Shown here: positions 52,206 to 61,102 of the stretch, one piece after another
Layout: every line of letters begins with the position of its first letter
Numbering within the stretch: position 1 is the first letter of the stretch
Program-made: the position numbers and the translations under genes
The notes under the pieces: model-generated
Told to the model about the DNA's origin: nothing
The model's input: the letters and a program-made list of their open reading frames with translations, nothing else
Database searches by the model: none
Origin: Thermococcus radiotolerans
GTDB lineage: Archaea; Methanobacteriota_B; Thermococci; Thermococcales; Thermococcaceae
Reading direction: 5' to 3'
Length of the DNA stretch: 64,000 bases
Assembly (NCBI RefSeq): GCF_002214565.1
Contig: NZ_CP015106.1
Location: 1,302,001 to 1,366,000 of the forward strand

Positions 52206-52931
52206 ATGATAAGCGTTGTTCTCGTCGAGCCAGAGGGGCCCGCAAACATCGGAATGGTGGCAAGGACCATGAAGAACTTCGGCTTCTCCAGCTTAGTCCT
52301 GGTCAACCCAAACATCACGGAGGAGAGCTACAGCTACGCAGTTCACGCGGGGGACGTTCTCGAAAACGCGATGATGGTCGAGAGCCTTGAGGAGGCTCTG
52401 GGACTCTTCGACGTTGCCGTTGGAACCACGGGCAAGCCCGGAAAAAGCTACATCCCCGAGAGGGCACCCCTGATGCCCTGGGAGCTGAGGGAAACCCTAC
52501 GAGGCTATTCCGGAAGGGTCGGCCTCTTCTTTGGCAGGGAGAGCATCGGCCTGAAAAACGATGAGCTGAAGAGGCTCGACTTCACGGTAACGATTCCGAC
52601 AAGCGAGGCCTATCCGGTCATGAACCTCGCCCAGGCGGTGGCCGTTATCCTCTACGAACTGGCGAGGGAGAGGCCAAAAGCTAACGTCCACTCCCTCGAG
52701 CCAGCCACGCAAGTGGAGAAGGAGGAGCTGGTGAGAGCCTGGGAGAGGCTGCTCAACGTGCTGAACTACCCGAAGGACTCCGAGAGAAGGGAGGTTTTCA
52801 CGAGGGTGTTCCGGCGCTTCGTCGGGAGGTCCCTCCTCTACGGGAGGGAGGTTCACACGCTCATCGGGCCGATCAGGAAGGCGGCCCTCAAACTGGAGGA
52901 ATGCGGAGATGCTGAGCGTCGAGAGGTTTGA
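52206..52931 (+). CDS. trmJ: TrmJ-type tRNA 2'-O-methyltransferase (SPOUT)
   Basis: The 241-residue SPOUT methyltransferase has motif 1 VEPEGPANIGMVARTMKNFGFSSLVLVNP at residues 7-35. The AdoMet-binding trefoil knot is in VGLFFGRESIGLKNDELKRLDFTVTIPTSEAYPVMNLAQAVAVILYELA. Archaeal TrmJ methylates the ribose at tRNA position 32, specifically C32. A helical C-terminal extension of 70 residues is normal for TrmJ. It overlaps the ogt gene by 23 bases. Confidence 0.9.
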   Translation: MISVVLVEPEGPANIGMVARTMKNFGFSSLVLVNPNITEESYSYAVHAGDVLENAMMVESLEEALGLFDVAVGTTGKPGKSYIPERAPLMPWELRETLRGYSGRVGLFFGRESIGLKNDELKRLDFTVTIPTSEAYPVMNLAQAVAVILYELARERPKANVHSLEPATQVEKEELVRAWERLLNVLNYPKDSERREVFTRVFRRFVGRSLLYGREVHTLIGPIRKAALKLEECGDAERREV

Positions 52932-53445
52932 TATAGCAGGTAGAGAGGTGTGGATAGGGGTAGTCCACTCCGAAAAAATCCAGGGGATAACCTTCTCCCT
53001 GGAAAGGGAGCAGTTCGAGAGGAACGTCAAGCGCCTCACGGGTTTTCTGGAGAGGAGGGGCGTTGAGGTAAACACGAAACCAGCAGAGAGCCGGTATCCT
53101 TCCCTCGTGAGGGACGTTATCCTGGGCAGGGTGGAGAATTTCGAGGTTCTCAGGGAGCTCTCCCTTGAGGGCCTTACACCTTTTGAGAGACGAGTTTACG
53201 AATGGCTCACGAAAAACGTTAAAAGAGGGAGCGTTATAACCTACGGTAACCTTGCGAAGGCCGTTGGAACGTCTCCACGGGCAATCGGCGGGGCCATGAA
53301 GAGGAACCCGTACCCGATAGTCGTTCCCTGCCACAGGGTGGTCGCCCACGATGGCATCGGTTACTACACTCCGAGGCTGGAGGAGAAGATGTTCCTGCTC
53401 GAAATTGAGGGGGTGAAAGGATGGACAAGCTCAAGGCGTACCTGA
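52909..53445 (+). CDS. ogt: Methylated-DNA-protein-cysteine methyltransferase
   Basis: This 178-residue suicide repair protein removes alkyl groups from O6 of guanine. The acceptor cysteine is Cys141 in IVVPCHRVV. The helix-turn-helix is GSVITYGNLAKAVGTSPRAIGGAMKRNP, with its arginine finger (RAIG). Length is typical for thermococcal enzymes. The start lies inside the end of trmJ and its stop lies inside the TPR protein gene, so three genes are tightly packed. Confidence 0.95.
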   Translation: MLSVERFDIAGREVWIGVVHSEKIQGITFSLEREQFERNVKRLTGFLERRGVEVNTKPAESRYPSLVRDVILGRVENFEVLRELSLEGLTPFERRVYEWLTKNVKRGSVITYGNLAKAVGTSPRAIGGAMKRNPYPIVVPCHRVVAHDGIGYYTPRLEEKMFLLEIEGVKGWTSSRRT

Positions 53446-54449
53446 TAGCGTTCGTTCTCATCGTTCTTGGGATAGCCGCGGGGATAGTCTACGAATGGGG
53501 CTGGACAATGCTGCTCAGGGTTATCCTGACCCTCGGCTTCCTGGGAGTCACGCTAATGCTGCTCTTCTTCACCGGGCTAACGCTCTACGCGGAGAGCTGG
53601 AAGTACGGAATAATCCTCGCGATCTTCACCGCGATAAGCGGCTACGGCCTCTACCTGAGCGCCACATGGCAGGGGCTCCACATAATCGCCGGCATAATCG
53701 TCTTCTTCATCGCCATAGTCGCCTTCGGCATCTGGTACATCAGCGAGCCTGATTTAAGCCTGACCGACCGCTTCCGCTCGGCCGAAAAGCTCGAAAGGAT
53801 GGGCAAGTACAAAGCCGCAGCAAGAAAGTACGAGAAGGCCGGAAACTACCTGAAGGCGGCGGAGATGTACGAGAAGCTCGGCTGGATGGAGAGCGCCGCC
53901 TGGGCCTACGAAAAGGCCGAGAAATACGAAAGGGCGGCCGAGATATACGAGGAGCTGTACGAGAAGGAGAAGGACACCTACTACCTCAAGGAGGCCCACG
54001 AGTACTGGAAGAAGGCCGGAAACATGGAGCGGGCCGCTAAGGCCCTTGAGCGCTACGCCGAGGAGGAGCCCTGGTTCTGGGAGGACGTTGCGAAGCTCTA
54101 CGAGGAACTGGGCAACGAGGAGAAGGCTAGGGAAGCCTGGGAGAGGGCCCTTGAGTACTACCAGAAGGAGGCCCAGGAGGAGGGTGTCTTTTACGAGGAC
54201 GTCGGCAACATAGCGAGGAGGCTCGGAAAGGAGGAGCTCGCCAGGGAAGCATACCAGAAGTTCCTCGAGTACTGCCTCAAGGAGGCTGAGGAAGACCCGA
54301 TGTGGTGGAAGCACGTCGCCGAAGCCTACGAATATCTCGGCGAGAAGGAGAAAGCGGAAGAGGCTAGAAAGAAGTACGAGGAGTACCGGGCAAAGATAAT
54401 GAGGGCCAACGAGGAAACCTCGAATTTCCCGGAGGAGAAGGGGGAGTAG
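53421..54449 (+). CDS. Membrane-anchored TPR protein
   Basis: In this 342-residue product the first 110 residues hold four helices (LIAFVLIVLGIAAGIVYEWG, LLRVILTLGFLGVTLMLLFF, YGIILAIFTAISGYGLYL, HIIAGIIVFFIAIVAFGIWY). The rest is a set of TPR-like repeats rich in Glu, Lys and Tyr (AEKLERMGKYKAAARKYEKAGNYLKAAEMYEKLG; about six to seven units). Such repeats bind partner proteins; none is known here. The start lies 25 bases inside ogt. Confidence 0.85.
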   Translation: MDKLKAYLIAFVLIVLGIAAGIVYEWGWTMLLRVILTLGFLGVTLMLLFFTGLTLYAESWKYGIILAIFTAISGYGLYLSATWQGLHIIAGIIVFFIAIVAFGIWYISEPDLSLTDRFRSAEKLERMGKYKAAARKYEKAGNYLKAAEMYEKLGWMESAAWAYEKAEKYERAAEIYEELYEKEKDTYYLKEAHEYWKKAGNMERAAKALERYAEEEPWFWEDVAKLYEELGNEEKAREAWERALEYYQKEAQEEGVFYEDVGNIARRLGKEELAREAYQKFLEYCLKEAEEDPMWWKHVAEAYEYLGEKEKAEEARKKYEEYRAKIMRANEETSNFPEEKGE

Positions 54450-54456
54450 TTCCAGA

Positions 54457-54639
54457 CTAATACAGCTCCCCAGTTTCATCTAACTCCTCGAGTTCCTTCT
54501 CGATTTCCCTCTCCTTTTTCTCAGCGTACCTCTCCATCCAGTCGAAGAAGAACCAGACTGCGAGGAGAAGCAGGGATATACCCAAAAAGCCGAATAGGAT
54601 CTGGAAGTCCGTGGGAACCGTCTGTGGGATGTAGGACAT
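54457..54639 (-). CDS. Small single-helix membrane protein
   Basis: The 60-residue protein has one membrane helix (FQILFGFLGISLLLLAVWFFFDWM) and a strongly charged C-terminal coiled tail (RYAEKKEREIEKELEELDETG). ATG 54639 is preceded by GGTGGGAG. It converges with the TPR gene with only 7 bases between the stops. Function unknown. Confidence 0.72.
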   Translation of the reverse strand: MSYIPQTVPTDFQILFGFLGISLLLLAVWFFFDWMERYAEKKEREIEKELEELDETGELY

Positions 54640-54727
54640 GCTCCCACCGAAGGGGATTTCGCGGGACACCTAAAAAACTTTGCCAACCTTTTTAAAATCC
54701 GGGTGAAACTCTCCTCAGGTGGTAGCG

Positions 54728-55060
54728 ATGATGGGAATGAACCCGAGGCAGATGAAGAAGCTCATGCGCCAGATGGGCATCAAGATGGAGGAGCTCGATG
54801 GCGTCAAGGAAGTCGTAATCAGACTTGAGAACAGGGAGATAATCATAAAGGAACCCGCGGTCACGGTCATCACTGCGCAGGGCGAGAAGAGCTACCAGAT
54901 AATCGGGCCGGAGGAGGTCAGGGCGATAGTCAGCATCCCGGAGGAGGACATAAAGCTCGTGATGGAGCAGACCGGCGTTGACTACGATACCGCAAAGAAG
55001 GCCCTGGAGGAGGCAGAGGGAGACCTCGCGGAGGCCATACTCAAACTGAGCGGGGAATGA
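54728..55060 (+). CDS. nac: Nascent polypeptide-associated complex protein
   Basis: The 110-residue archaeal alpha-NAC homologue binds emerging chains at the ribosome. It begins with [45 protein letters not shown] (NAC domain). It ends in a UBA-like domain ([39 protein letters not shown]). Start ATG 54728, 9 bases after a GTG at 54719 that is less likely. Complete; monocistronic with a TTTTTAAAATC TATA box near 54690. Confidence 0.95.
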   Translation: MMGMNPRQMKKLMRQMGIKMEELDGVKEVVIRLENREIIIKEPAVTVITAQGEKSYQIIGPEEVRAIVSIPEEDIKLVMEQTGVDYDTAKKALEEAEGDLAEAILKLSGE

Positions 55061-55074
55061 AAAAAGAAAAGGCA
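55061..55074 (-). terminator. T-run terminator after AhpD-like gene
   Basis: The minus-strand CTTTTCTTTTTTCA run lies directly after the carboxymuconolactone decarboxylase-like gene. Confidence 0.45.
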
Positions 55075-55431
55075 TCACGCCTTTTGTCCTTTTCCGAAGT
55101 TCTCTATAGCCTTCACGAGCGGGATGAGATGCATCAGCGCCGGACCACCGGCCATGAGAACCGCCACGAGGCCGGCTTCGATAAGCTCCTCGGGCTTTGC
55201 GCCGGCGGCGAGGGCCTTCTGGGTGTGGAGGTAGATGCACCACTCGCAGCCCTGGGCGATGCCGAGGGCAAGGGCTATGAGCTCCTTCTCACGGGTCGTC
55301 AGTGCCTTGTTGTCGAGGGTCTCACGCAGGAAGCGGGAGAAGGCCGATATCTCCTTCGGGTGCTCCTTTCCGAGTTTGTCAAGGAGCTCCTCTATTTCCT
55401 GAAGTTTGACGTTAACCTCGTCGTAATCCAT
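55075..55431 (-). CDS. AhpD/carboxymuconolactone decarboxylase-like protein
   Basis: The 118-residue helical protein has the AhpD-type redox motif CEWCIYLH (CxxC..H) near residue 66, in LTTREKELIALALGIAQGCEWCIYLHTQKALAAGAKPEELIEAGLVAVLMAGGPALMH. Family members are peroxidases or peroxidase reductants. The muconolactone reaction itself is unlikely here. ATG 55431 (GGTGGTTCCC upstream) is preferred to the GTG at 55440. Confidence 0.9.
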   Translation of the reverse strand: MDYDEVNVKLQEIEELLDKLGKEHPKEISAFSRFLRETLDNKALTTREKELIALALGIAQGCEWCIYLHTQKALAAGAKPEELIEAGLVAVLMAGGPALMHLIPLVKAIENFGKGQKA

Positions 55432-55541
55432 GGGAACCACCGTAAATAACTCGCGTTCTGGGTTTAAAGGCCTATCTCCAACTTTAGGTTGGAAACCAGC
55501 CGTTCCAAAAGACTATAAACCCCGCCGAATAGGTGGATACG

Positions 55542-56828
55542 ATGAGGGCGATAGGGGTCATAAGGAAATCGAGGCGGGACAGGATAAGCCGCGAGGAGTT
55601 TGAGGAGCTTTTGGAAAGCGCCGGCTATGAGGTAGTGGCGATTCTGGAGCAGAACAGGGAGGAGCATCCCAAGTACAACATCGGAAAGGGCAAGCTGGAG
55701 GAGCTGAAGGAGCTCGTGGGGGAGCTCGAGCCGGACAGGGTGATATTCGCCAACAAGCTCACGCCGAGCCAGGCATACAACCTCTGGAAGGAGCTCAGGG
55801 TTGAAATCATGGACAAGTGGCAGCTCGTCCTGGAGATATTCGAGAGGCGGGCGCATTCCAAGGAGGCCAAACTCCAGGTTGAACTCGCCTCGCTCCAGTA
55901 CGAGGTCCCCCTGGTGAAGGAGGCGATAAGGAGGATAAAACTCGGAGACAGGGCCGGTTTCAAGGGAATGGGTGAATATCAGACCCGGCAGTACCTCAAG
56001 CACATCAGATACCGCATGGGAAGGATCAGAAAGGAGCTGGAGAAGGTCAAAGCCGATAGAGAGGTGAAGAGGAAGCGCCGTGAAGAGGTCGGCTTCATAC
56101 TCCTGGCTCTGGCGGGCTACACGAACGCCGGCAAGTCGACCCTCCTCAACACCCTGGCGAGGGAGGAGATAGAGGCGAAAAACCAGATGTTCACGACGCT
56201 CGATACAACCACACGGCGCTTCAAGCTCTCGGGAAAGAGGGTTCTCCTGACAGACACGGTTGGCTTCATAGATGGTCTTCCCCCCTTCATAGTCGAGGCA
56301 TTCCACTCGACGCTTGAGGAGATAGTGAAGGCGGACATAATACTCCTCGTCCTCGACGTCAGCGAGCCCTGGCCCGAGATAAGGAGGAAGTTTCTGGCCT
56401 CCCTCAACGTCCTCAGGGAACTGAAGACCCTCGACAGGCCGATGATAGTTGTGCTCAACAAGATAGACCTGACCACCGAGGAGGACGTGAGGGACAAGGC
56501 GGGGAGGATAGAGGAGATAATCGAGGAACGCGGGATAAACGTCTCCCGCGTGGTGGCGATATCGGCCAAGCTAGGTCAACTGGAGGAGCTTTACAGCGCC
56601 CTCGAGGAGGTCATCCTCACCCTTCCGAAGTACGGTGCCTTCGAGATAACCGTGAGCGAGCCCGAGAAGGTGCCGCAGGTTATGGCGCTGATAAACGCCA
56701 TCGGCGAGGTTTTGGAAGTGGAATACGGCGAGGAAACGCGGATAGAGGCCTACATCCAGACAGGAATGATAAAGGAACTCACGAGGCTCGGAGTTGGGAT
56801 ACGGAGACTCTCCGTTGAGAACGAGTAA
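55542..56828 (+). CDS. hflX: GTPase HflX
   Basis: The 428-residue ribosome-associated GTPase has an N-terminal HflX domain (RISREEFEELLESAGYEVVAILEQNREEHPKYNIGKGKLEEL...VIFANKLTPSQAYNLWKEL). A coiled helical linker ending in GMGEYQTRQYLKHIRYRMGRIRKELEKV follows. The G domain has GYTNAGKSTLLNTL (G1), TLDTTTRR (G2), TDTVGFI (G3) and VLNKIDL (G4). HflX splits stalled or stressed ribosomes in bacteria. ATG 55542 follows AGGTGGAT. Confidence 0.95.
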   Translation: MRAIGVIRKSRRDRISREEFEELLESAGYEVVAILEQNREEHPKYNIGKGKLEELKELVGELEPDRVIFANKLTPSQAYNLWKELRVEIMDKWQLVLEIFERRAHSKEAKLQVELASLQYEVPLVKEAIRRIKLGDRAGFKGMGEYQTRQYLKHIRYRMGRIRKELEKVKADREVKRKRREEVGFILLALAGYTNAGKSTLLNTLAREEIEAKNQMFTTLDTTTRRFKLSGKRVLLTDTVGFIDGLPPFIVEAFHSTLEEIVKADIILLVLDVSEPWPEIRRKFLASLNVLRELKTLDRPMIVVLNKIDLTTEEDVRDKAGRIEEIIEERGINVSRVVAISAKLGQLEELYSALEEVILTLPKYGAFEITVSEPEKVPQVMALINAIGEVLEVEYGEETRIEAYIQTGMIKELTRLGVGIRRLSVENE

Positions 56829-56830
56829 AA

Positions 56831-56842
56831 AAGGTTTTTAGG
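56831..56842 (+). promoter_or_regulatory. TATA box for surface propeller gene
   Basis: GGTTTTTAGGA lies 35-45 bases before GTG 56876. Confidence 0.4.
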
Positions 56843-56875
56843 AAAAACGCCATATAGTAACACCGGGGAAGCGGT

Positions 56876-57754
56876 GTGGAACCTAAGGCAATAGCCGGGA
56901 CCCTCATTCTAGTCGCCATGTTAACCTTCCTCCTGCCGAAGGGGATCCTGTTTCCGGTCAGCCCCAGAGGGGTCGACTTTCCAGTCAGGAGCAGCGGATT
57001 CGTGAAGTGCCAGTTCTTCGTGAGGGAGCGCCTCAACTTCAGTAACCAGAGCGTTGAGTTCACGGTGGTTGACAACGGCGCGCCGCTGACGAACCTATCC
57101 CTGAAAGGCATCACGGGAGGGCACGTCTGCGTTCCCGAGGGAATCCTCGTGTACTCCTACTATCCAGGAGACCCCTACGCGGGCATGTACGGGGCGCTGA
57201 TCGATTCCGAGAATCTGAGCGAGAGATGGTCGAGGAGAATCTTCGGACTCCCCTGGAGGTACTCAAACGGCGCAATCTACCTCACAGATGACGGTTGCGT
57301 TACCCTCCTGAACGCATCGACGGGAAGGTTCGTCTTCAGGTTCTGCCCGGACGCCCCCCGCTCGAAGACCACAGACCTGTTTTTCATGGACGGAAAGGCG
57401 TACATAACGGCAGTTTCGGTCGAGGAAGGTCCGAGGGGAGAAGTGGGGAGGGCGATAATATACCTCGTGGAAAAAGGAGAGACCCGAAAGAGGACCTTCA
57501 CCACCCTCATCGGCGAGCCAGCGGTGGCCGAACTCTGGATAGACGGCAATGAGGAATACGTGGCTGTCTCGTATTTCATGTACACCGCAGCTGGAAGGGA
57601 GAGGGACGGTCTCTGCGTCTTCAGGGCGGATGACCTCACCCCCATCGGATGTAAAAGCTTCAGGCACTCCGCCCTAAATGTCAAGGTTGAGGGAGATGTT
57701 GTCTACGTTAGGGTTCTGGACGAGGTTAAGGCCTACCGGATAATCTCGCCCTGA
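56876..57754 (+). CDS. Exported beta-rich protein, propeller-like
   Basis: The 292-residue product starts at GTG with an N-terminal hydrophobic segment (AIAGTLILVAMLTFLLPKGILF). The remainder is beta-rich and resembles PQQ/WD-type propeller blades: GHVCVPEGILVYSYYPGDPYAGMYGALIDSE, GLPWRYSNGAIYLTDDGCVTLLNASTGRFVFRFCPD, DLFFMDGKAYITAVSVEEG. Three or more cysteines are spaced as if disulfide-bonded (VCVPEG, DGCVTLL, RFCPD). It resembles the C-terminal half of the next gene. Confidence 0.75.
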   Translation: MEPKAIAGTLILVAMLTFLLPKGILFPVSPRGVDFPVRSSGFVKCQFFVRERLNFSNQSVEFTVVDNGAPLTNLSLKGITGGHVCVPEGILVYSYYPGDPYAGMYGALIDSENLSERWSRRIFGLPWRYSNGAIYLTDDGCVTLLNASTGRFVFRFCPDAPRSKTTDLFFMDGKAYITAVSVEEGPRGEVGRAIIYLVEKGETRKRTFTTLIGEPAVAELWIDGNEEYVAVSYFMYTAAGRERDGLCVFRADDLTPIGCKSFRHSALNVKVEGDVVYVRVLDEVKAYRIISP

Positions 57755-57763
57755 GGTGATGGC

Positions 57764-59317
57764 ATGGAGAGGGCCGTCATTGCCTTCCTCGTGCTCCTCA
57801 TGGTGGTGGTTGCAGGCTGTATAGCTAGCGAGGAAACGCCGCCCACGGAAACCACGGGCAGTCCGCTCTCCGTTAATGCCCACCACTACGAGGTGAACGG
57901 TACACCCTTCGTCAACTTCACGGTTACGCTCAACGGCACCACCTTTGGCCCCTACGCCCTGGAGGGTAAGGTCGGTGGAGACGTGCCGCTCCAGGAGGGC
58001 ATCCTTCTCTACGCCGGCTATCCCGACGAGGCCTCCAAACCCACGGAGTTCCTGCTGGTGGGAAAGTCCGGTCGGGTCGTGTGGAGGAAGAGGTTCTGGG
58101 GCCCCACGGAGTTCTGGGCCTCAACGGAGGGTAAGGGAATATTCGTAAAGCAGGGAAGCCGGAACCCAAGGATCAACCCTGTTCTCTACCTGGTGGACAT
58201 GGAAACCGGGAGGATCGTTCTTTCCCGTGAACTTCCGGGTGGGGGAAGGGTGGGCGACATCGTGCTCAGGGACGGGACGATTTACCTTGCCACGTCCACA
58301 GGATACGTTCACATGGTGGAGGATGACAAGCTCAGACTCGTCTACTTTGACTCCCTGAGCGGGGCTCGGGTAAGTACCGAGCTCCACCTGGCCGCCACCG
58401 AGGAGTACGTGGCCGTCGCGTATCGGTTCACCAACGGGAGCGGTGAGAGGAAGGGCCTCTGCCTCTTTACCTCCAAACTGGAAAGGCTCGCGTGCAGGGA
58501 GCTGGAGAAGAGACCCAGTGGGGTCAAAATCGAGGGGAACACCGTTTACGTAATCAGTTCCACGGGGAGCGTTCCGTATCCGATAGAGGCCCTCACGGGC
58601 ACAGGCCAGAGGGAAGACAGCGACCAGAACTCCCCCACGGGAGGTACCACGACATTTGCCTGCCCTCCGTCGCTGCGGATATCGAAGAGAACCACCGAGG
58701 ACACCGAGTACTACACCCACTTCACCCTCCGAACGGGGAACAGAACGGTTAACGTGACCCTCAAAGGACCCGACGGGAAGCGCATGTGCACCCCGGAGGG
58801 CGTTCTGGTGTACACGTACTACCCGGGCGAATCAACGGGCGGGGAGGGAGTGTTTTTCGACCACAACCTGAGCATCCTGTGGGAGCGGGAACTTCCGGCA
58901 CTCCCGATGGGATACCAGAACGGCAGCATCGTCCTCGTGCTCTCAGATGAGTACACCTCCCAGGGCTGCGTCTATCTCCTAGACCCCCTGAGTGGGGAGG
59001 AGAGGTTCAGCTTCTGCCCCGACGAGTACAAGTTCTACATCACGGACGTCAAGGTTGTGGGGGAAGAGGTCTACATCGCCGGGGCGAGCCTGTTCAGCGG
59101 GGATGCGTTCATCTACGCCGTGAGGGGAAACGAGACGAGAAAGGTCTTCGTGGCGAGCGCCGGCGAGCACCTCCTCGGCGTCAGGGTGCACCTCAGAGTA
59201 AACGACGAATACATACGGGTGACCTACGGCCTCTCGGGATGGACGGGGGAAGCGGATGTTTTCGGGCACTGCATTTTCAGAAGGGGTGACCTGTCGATAG
59301 TGGAATGCACGGGCTAA
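57764..59317 (+). CDS. Lipoprotein-like surface protein, duplicated propeller
   Basis: The 517-residue product has a signal with a lipobox-like VVVAGCIAS (Cys at residue 20), so the chain may be lipid-anchored. Two related halves follow, joined by a Ser/Thr/Gly linker near 285. Each has the pattern P-x-EG-(I/V)-L-x-Y-x-Y-P, a KSGRVVWRKRFWG-type strand, GRIVLSRELPGG, and DIVLRDGTIYLATSTGYVHMV. The second half (CTPEGVLVYTYYPGES, CVYLLDPLSGEERFSFCPDE) is closest to the preceding gene. It suggests tandem duplication of a secreted propeller. Its last codons overlap the PiT stop. Confidence 0.77.
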   Translation: MERAVIAFLVLLMVVVAGCIASEETPPTETTGSPLSVNAHHYEVNGTPFVNFTVTLNGTTFGPYALEGKVGGDVPLQEGILLYAGYPDEASKPTEFLLVGKSGRVVWRKRFWGPTEFWASTEGKGIFVKQGSRNPRINPVLYLVDMETGRIVLSRELPGGGRVGDIVLRDGTIYLATSTGYVHMVEDDKLRLVYFDSLSGARVSTELHLAATEEYVAVAYRFTNGSGERKGLCLFTSKLERLACRELEKRPSGVKIEGNTVYVISSTGSVPYPIEALTGTGQREDSDQNSPTGGTTTFACPPSLRISKRTTEDTEYYTHFTLRTGNRTVNVTLKGPDGKRMCTPEGVLVYTYYPGESTGGEGVFFDHNLSILWERELPALPMGYQNGSIVLVLSDEYTSQGCVYLLDPLSGEERFSFCPDEYKFYITDVKVVGEEVYIAGASLFSGDAFIYAVRGNETRKVFVASAGEHLLGVRVHLRVNDEYIRVTYGLSGWTGEADVFGHCIFRRGDLSIVECTG

Positions 59318-60276
59318 ACCAGCCCGACCAGCGAGAAAGCCTTGAATATCACCAGGGAGATGACTATGGCCGTCAGCGGCGTGGCGACCCAGCCGAAGAT
59401 TATGTCCCTGATGACCGACCTCTCAACGCCCTCCCCCGCGAGAAGGCCAACGCCAACGACGCCGCCGACTATGGACTGGCTCGAGCTCACGGGGAGGCCG
59501 AAGAAGTTCGCCAGGCTGACGGCTATTGCCGAGCCGAATTGGGCCGCGAAGGCCGAAACCGGGCCGAGGGCAGTTATCTTCTTTCCGACGGTGTGCATAA
59601 CCGCGTAGCTGAAGGTGAGCGCGCCGATTGAAAGGGCGATGGCCCCGAAGATGCCGGCCACCTTGGGCTCCATGAAACCGGCACCGACGAGCGGACCAGA
59701 GGCGTTCGCAACCTCGTTCGTCCCGAAGTTGAATGCCATGTACGAGCCCCCGAGTACGGCGAGGGCCTTGTATAGGGTTTCAATCGTCGAGACGCTCTTG
59801 ATTCTGGAGATGGCCCACGAATAGAACCTGAAGAGGATTATGGCCAGTATCCCCGAGAGTACGGGTGAGACGACCCAAGCGGAGGCTATCTTGAGGAGGG
59901 TGTACCAGTTGACGGGCGCGCTCGCCGCGAGGCCAACCCCGATGACACCTCCCACTATCGCCTGGGTCGTGGAAACCGGCAGTCCCTTAACGGTCGCTAT
60001 CGTCACCCAGACCCCTGCAGCCAGGAGGGCTATAACCGCCATCTCCATGGTCAAAAAGCCGCTGGGAACTATCCCCTCCCCCACGGTCTTCATGACCTTG
60101 TAACCCCTCATGTAAGCGCCCATGAGAACGAATATCGCTATTGTGAGCGTGGCCTGGCGGAAGCTGAGTATCCCGGCGCCGACGGCGGTGCCCATTGCAT
60201 TGGCGGAATCGTTGGAGCCTATGTTCCAGGCTATGTAGAACGCCACCGCAATCGCTGTCAGGGCCAGGCCGTCCAT
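59314..60276 (-). CDS. PiT-family inorganic phosphate transporter
   Basis: The 320-residue transporter has about ten helices and the two PHO4 signatures, GSNDSANAMGTAVGAGIL (residue 20 region) and FGTNEVANASGPLVGAGF (residue 180 region), showing the internal repeat. Further motifs are GLPVSTTQAIVGGVIGVG and FGLPVSSSQSIVGGVVGVG. Transport of phosphate with H+ or Na+ is known for the family. ATG 60276 follows GGTGATG. A perfect 15-base palindrome lies just upstream. Confidence 0.92.
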   Translation of the reverse strand: MDGLALTAIAVAFYIAWNIGSNDSANAMGTAVGAGILSFRQATLTIAIFVLMGAYMRGYKVMKTVGEGIVPSGFLTMEMAVIALLAAGVWVTIATVKGLPVSTTQAIVGGVIGVGLAASAPVNWYTLLKIASAWVVSPVLSGILAIILFRFYSWAISRIKSVSTIETLYKALAVLGGSYMAFNFGTNEVANASGPLVGAGFMEPKVAGIFGAIALSIGALTFSYAVMHTVGKKITALGPVSAFAAQFGSAIAVSLANFFGLPVSSSQSIVGGVVGVGLLAGEGVERSVIRDIIFGWVATPLTAIVISLVIFKAFSLVGLV

Positions 60277-60286
60277 GGACATCACC

Positions 60287-60301
60287 TATATAGTCTATAT
60301 A
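60287..60301 (-). promoter_or_regulatory. Palindrome at the PiT transcription start
   Basis: TATATAG-N-CTATATA is a perfect 7-1-7 palindrome. It lies directly upstream of the GGTGATG ribosome-binding site, and about 25 bases after a minus-strand TATA-like CTTTTAAG (60320-60327). The predicted transcription start falls inside it, so a bound protein would block initiation. Confidence 0.5.
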
Positions 60302-60451
60302 TCCCCGGTGGAGGCGAGGCTTAAAAGTTTTTGCCAAGATGTGAACGAACTTTTTTCGAGAAACGATGCCTTAATTAAGCCATTGACGACTGACAACGTT
60401 CATGCCTACCCAAAGACATCTGCCGAAGGTCTGTTAAGCCAATACCGAAAC

Positions 60452-60497
60452 TTAAATAAATGCATTGGATGAATAAAGTTTGACAAACTTAAGGAGG
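60452..60497 (+). promoter_or_regulatory. VOR/POR promoter with leader palindrome
   Basis: TATA box TTAAATAA is at 60452-60459. The palindrome AAGTTT-gac-AAACTT (60476-60490) lies at the predicted transcription start and runs into a very strong ribosome-binding site AAGGAGG (60491-60497). It could be an operator, or a hairpin beside the ribosome-binding site. The rest of the gap from 60302 shows nothing else I can name. Confidence 0.5.
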
Positions 60498-60502
60498 CAG
60501 GA

Positions 60503-61063
60503 ATGATGATAGAGATTCGTTTTCACGGTAGGGGTGGACAAGGCGCAGTTACCGCCGCCAACATACTAGCCTCAGCTGCTTTCCTTGAGGGCAAGTACGT
60601 CCAGGCGTTCCCGTTCTTCGGCGTTGAGAGGCGTGGAGCGCCAGTTACGGCATTCACCAGGATTGACGAGAAGCCAATAAGGATAAAGACCCAGATCTAC
60701 GAGCCCGACATCGTCGTCGTTCTCGACCCGAGCCTTCTCGACACCGTTGACGTCACCGCCGGTCTCAAGGACGACGGCATAGTCATCGTCAACACCGAGA
60801 AGAGCAAGGAAGAGGTTCTCGAGAAGCTCAAGAAGAAGCCGGCGAAGCTCGCGCTCGTCGATGCAACCACCATAGCCCTCGACGTTCTTGGCCTTCCGAT
60901 TACCAACACCGCAATCCTCGGTGCAGTCTCAAAGGCCACCGGCGTCGTTACCCTCGAGCACGTCCAGAAGGCCATTCAGGACGTCTTCTCCGGAGCCCTT
61001 GGCGAGAAGAACGCCAAGGCCGCAGAGGAAGCCTTCAACAAGACCGTCATTTACGAGCTCTGA
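60503..61063 (+). CDS. porG: Shared gamma subunit of POR and VOR
   Basis: The 186-residue gamma chain is part of 2-oxoacid:ferredoxin oxidoreductases ([50 protein letters not shown]). In Pyrococcus furiosus one gamma subunit serves both pyruvate and 2-ketoisovalerate enzymes, and the gene order is the same as here. It is the first gene of the cluster, with a strong AAGGAGG site and C-ending codons typical of highly expressed genes. ATG 60503 or 60506. Confidence 0.94.
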
Positions 61064-61102
61064 TTCTCTTTCCTTCATAATCCTTGACAAGGGGTGAAAA
61101 GC

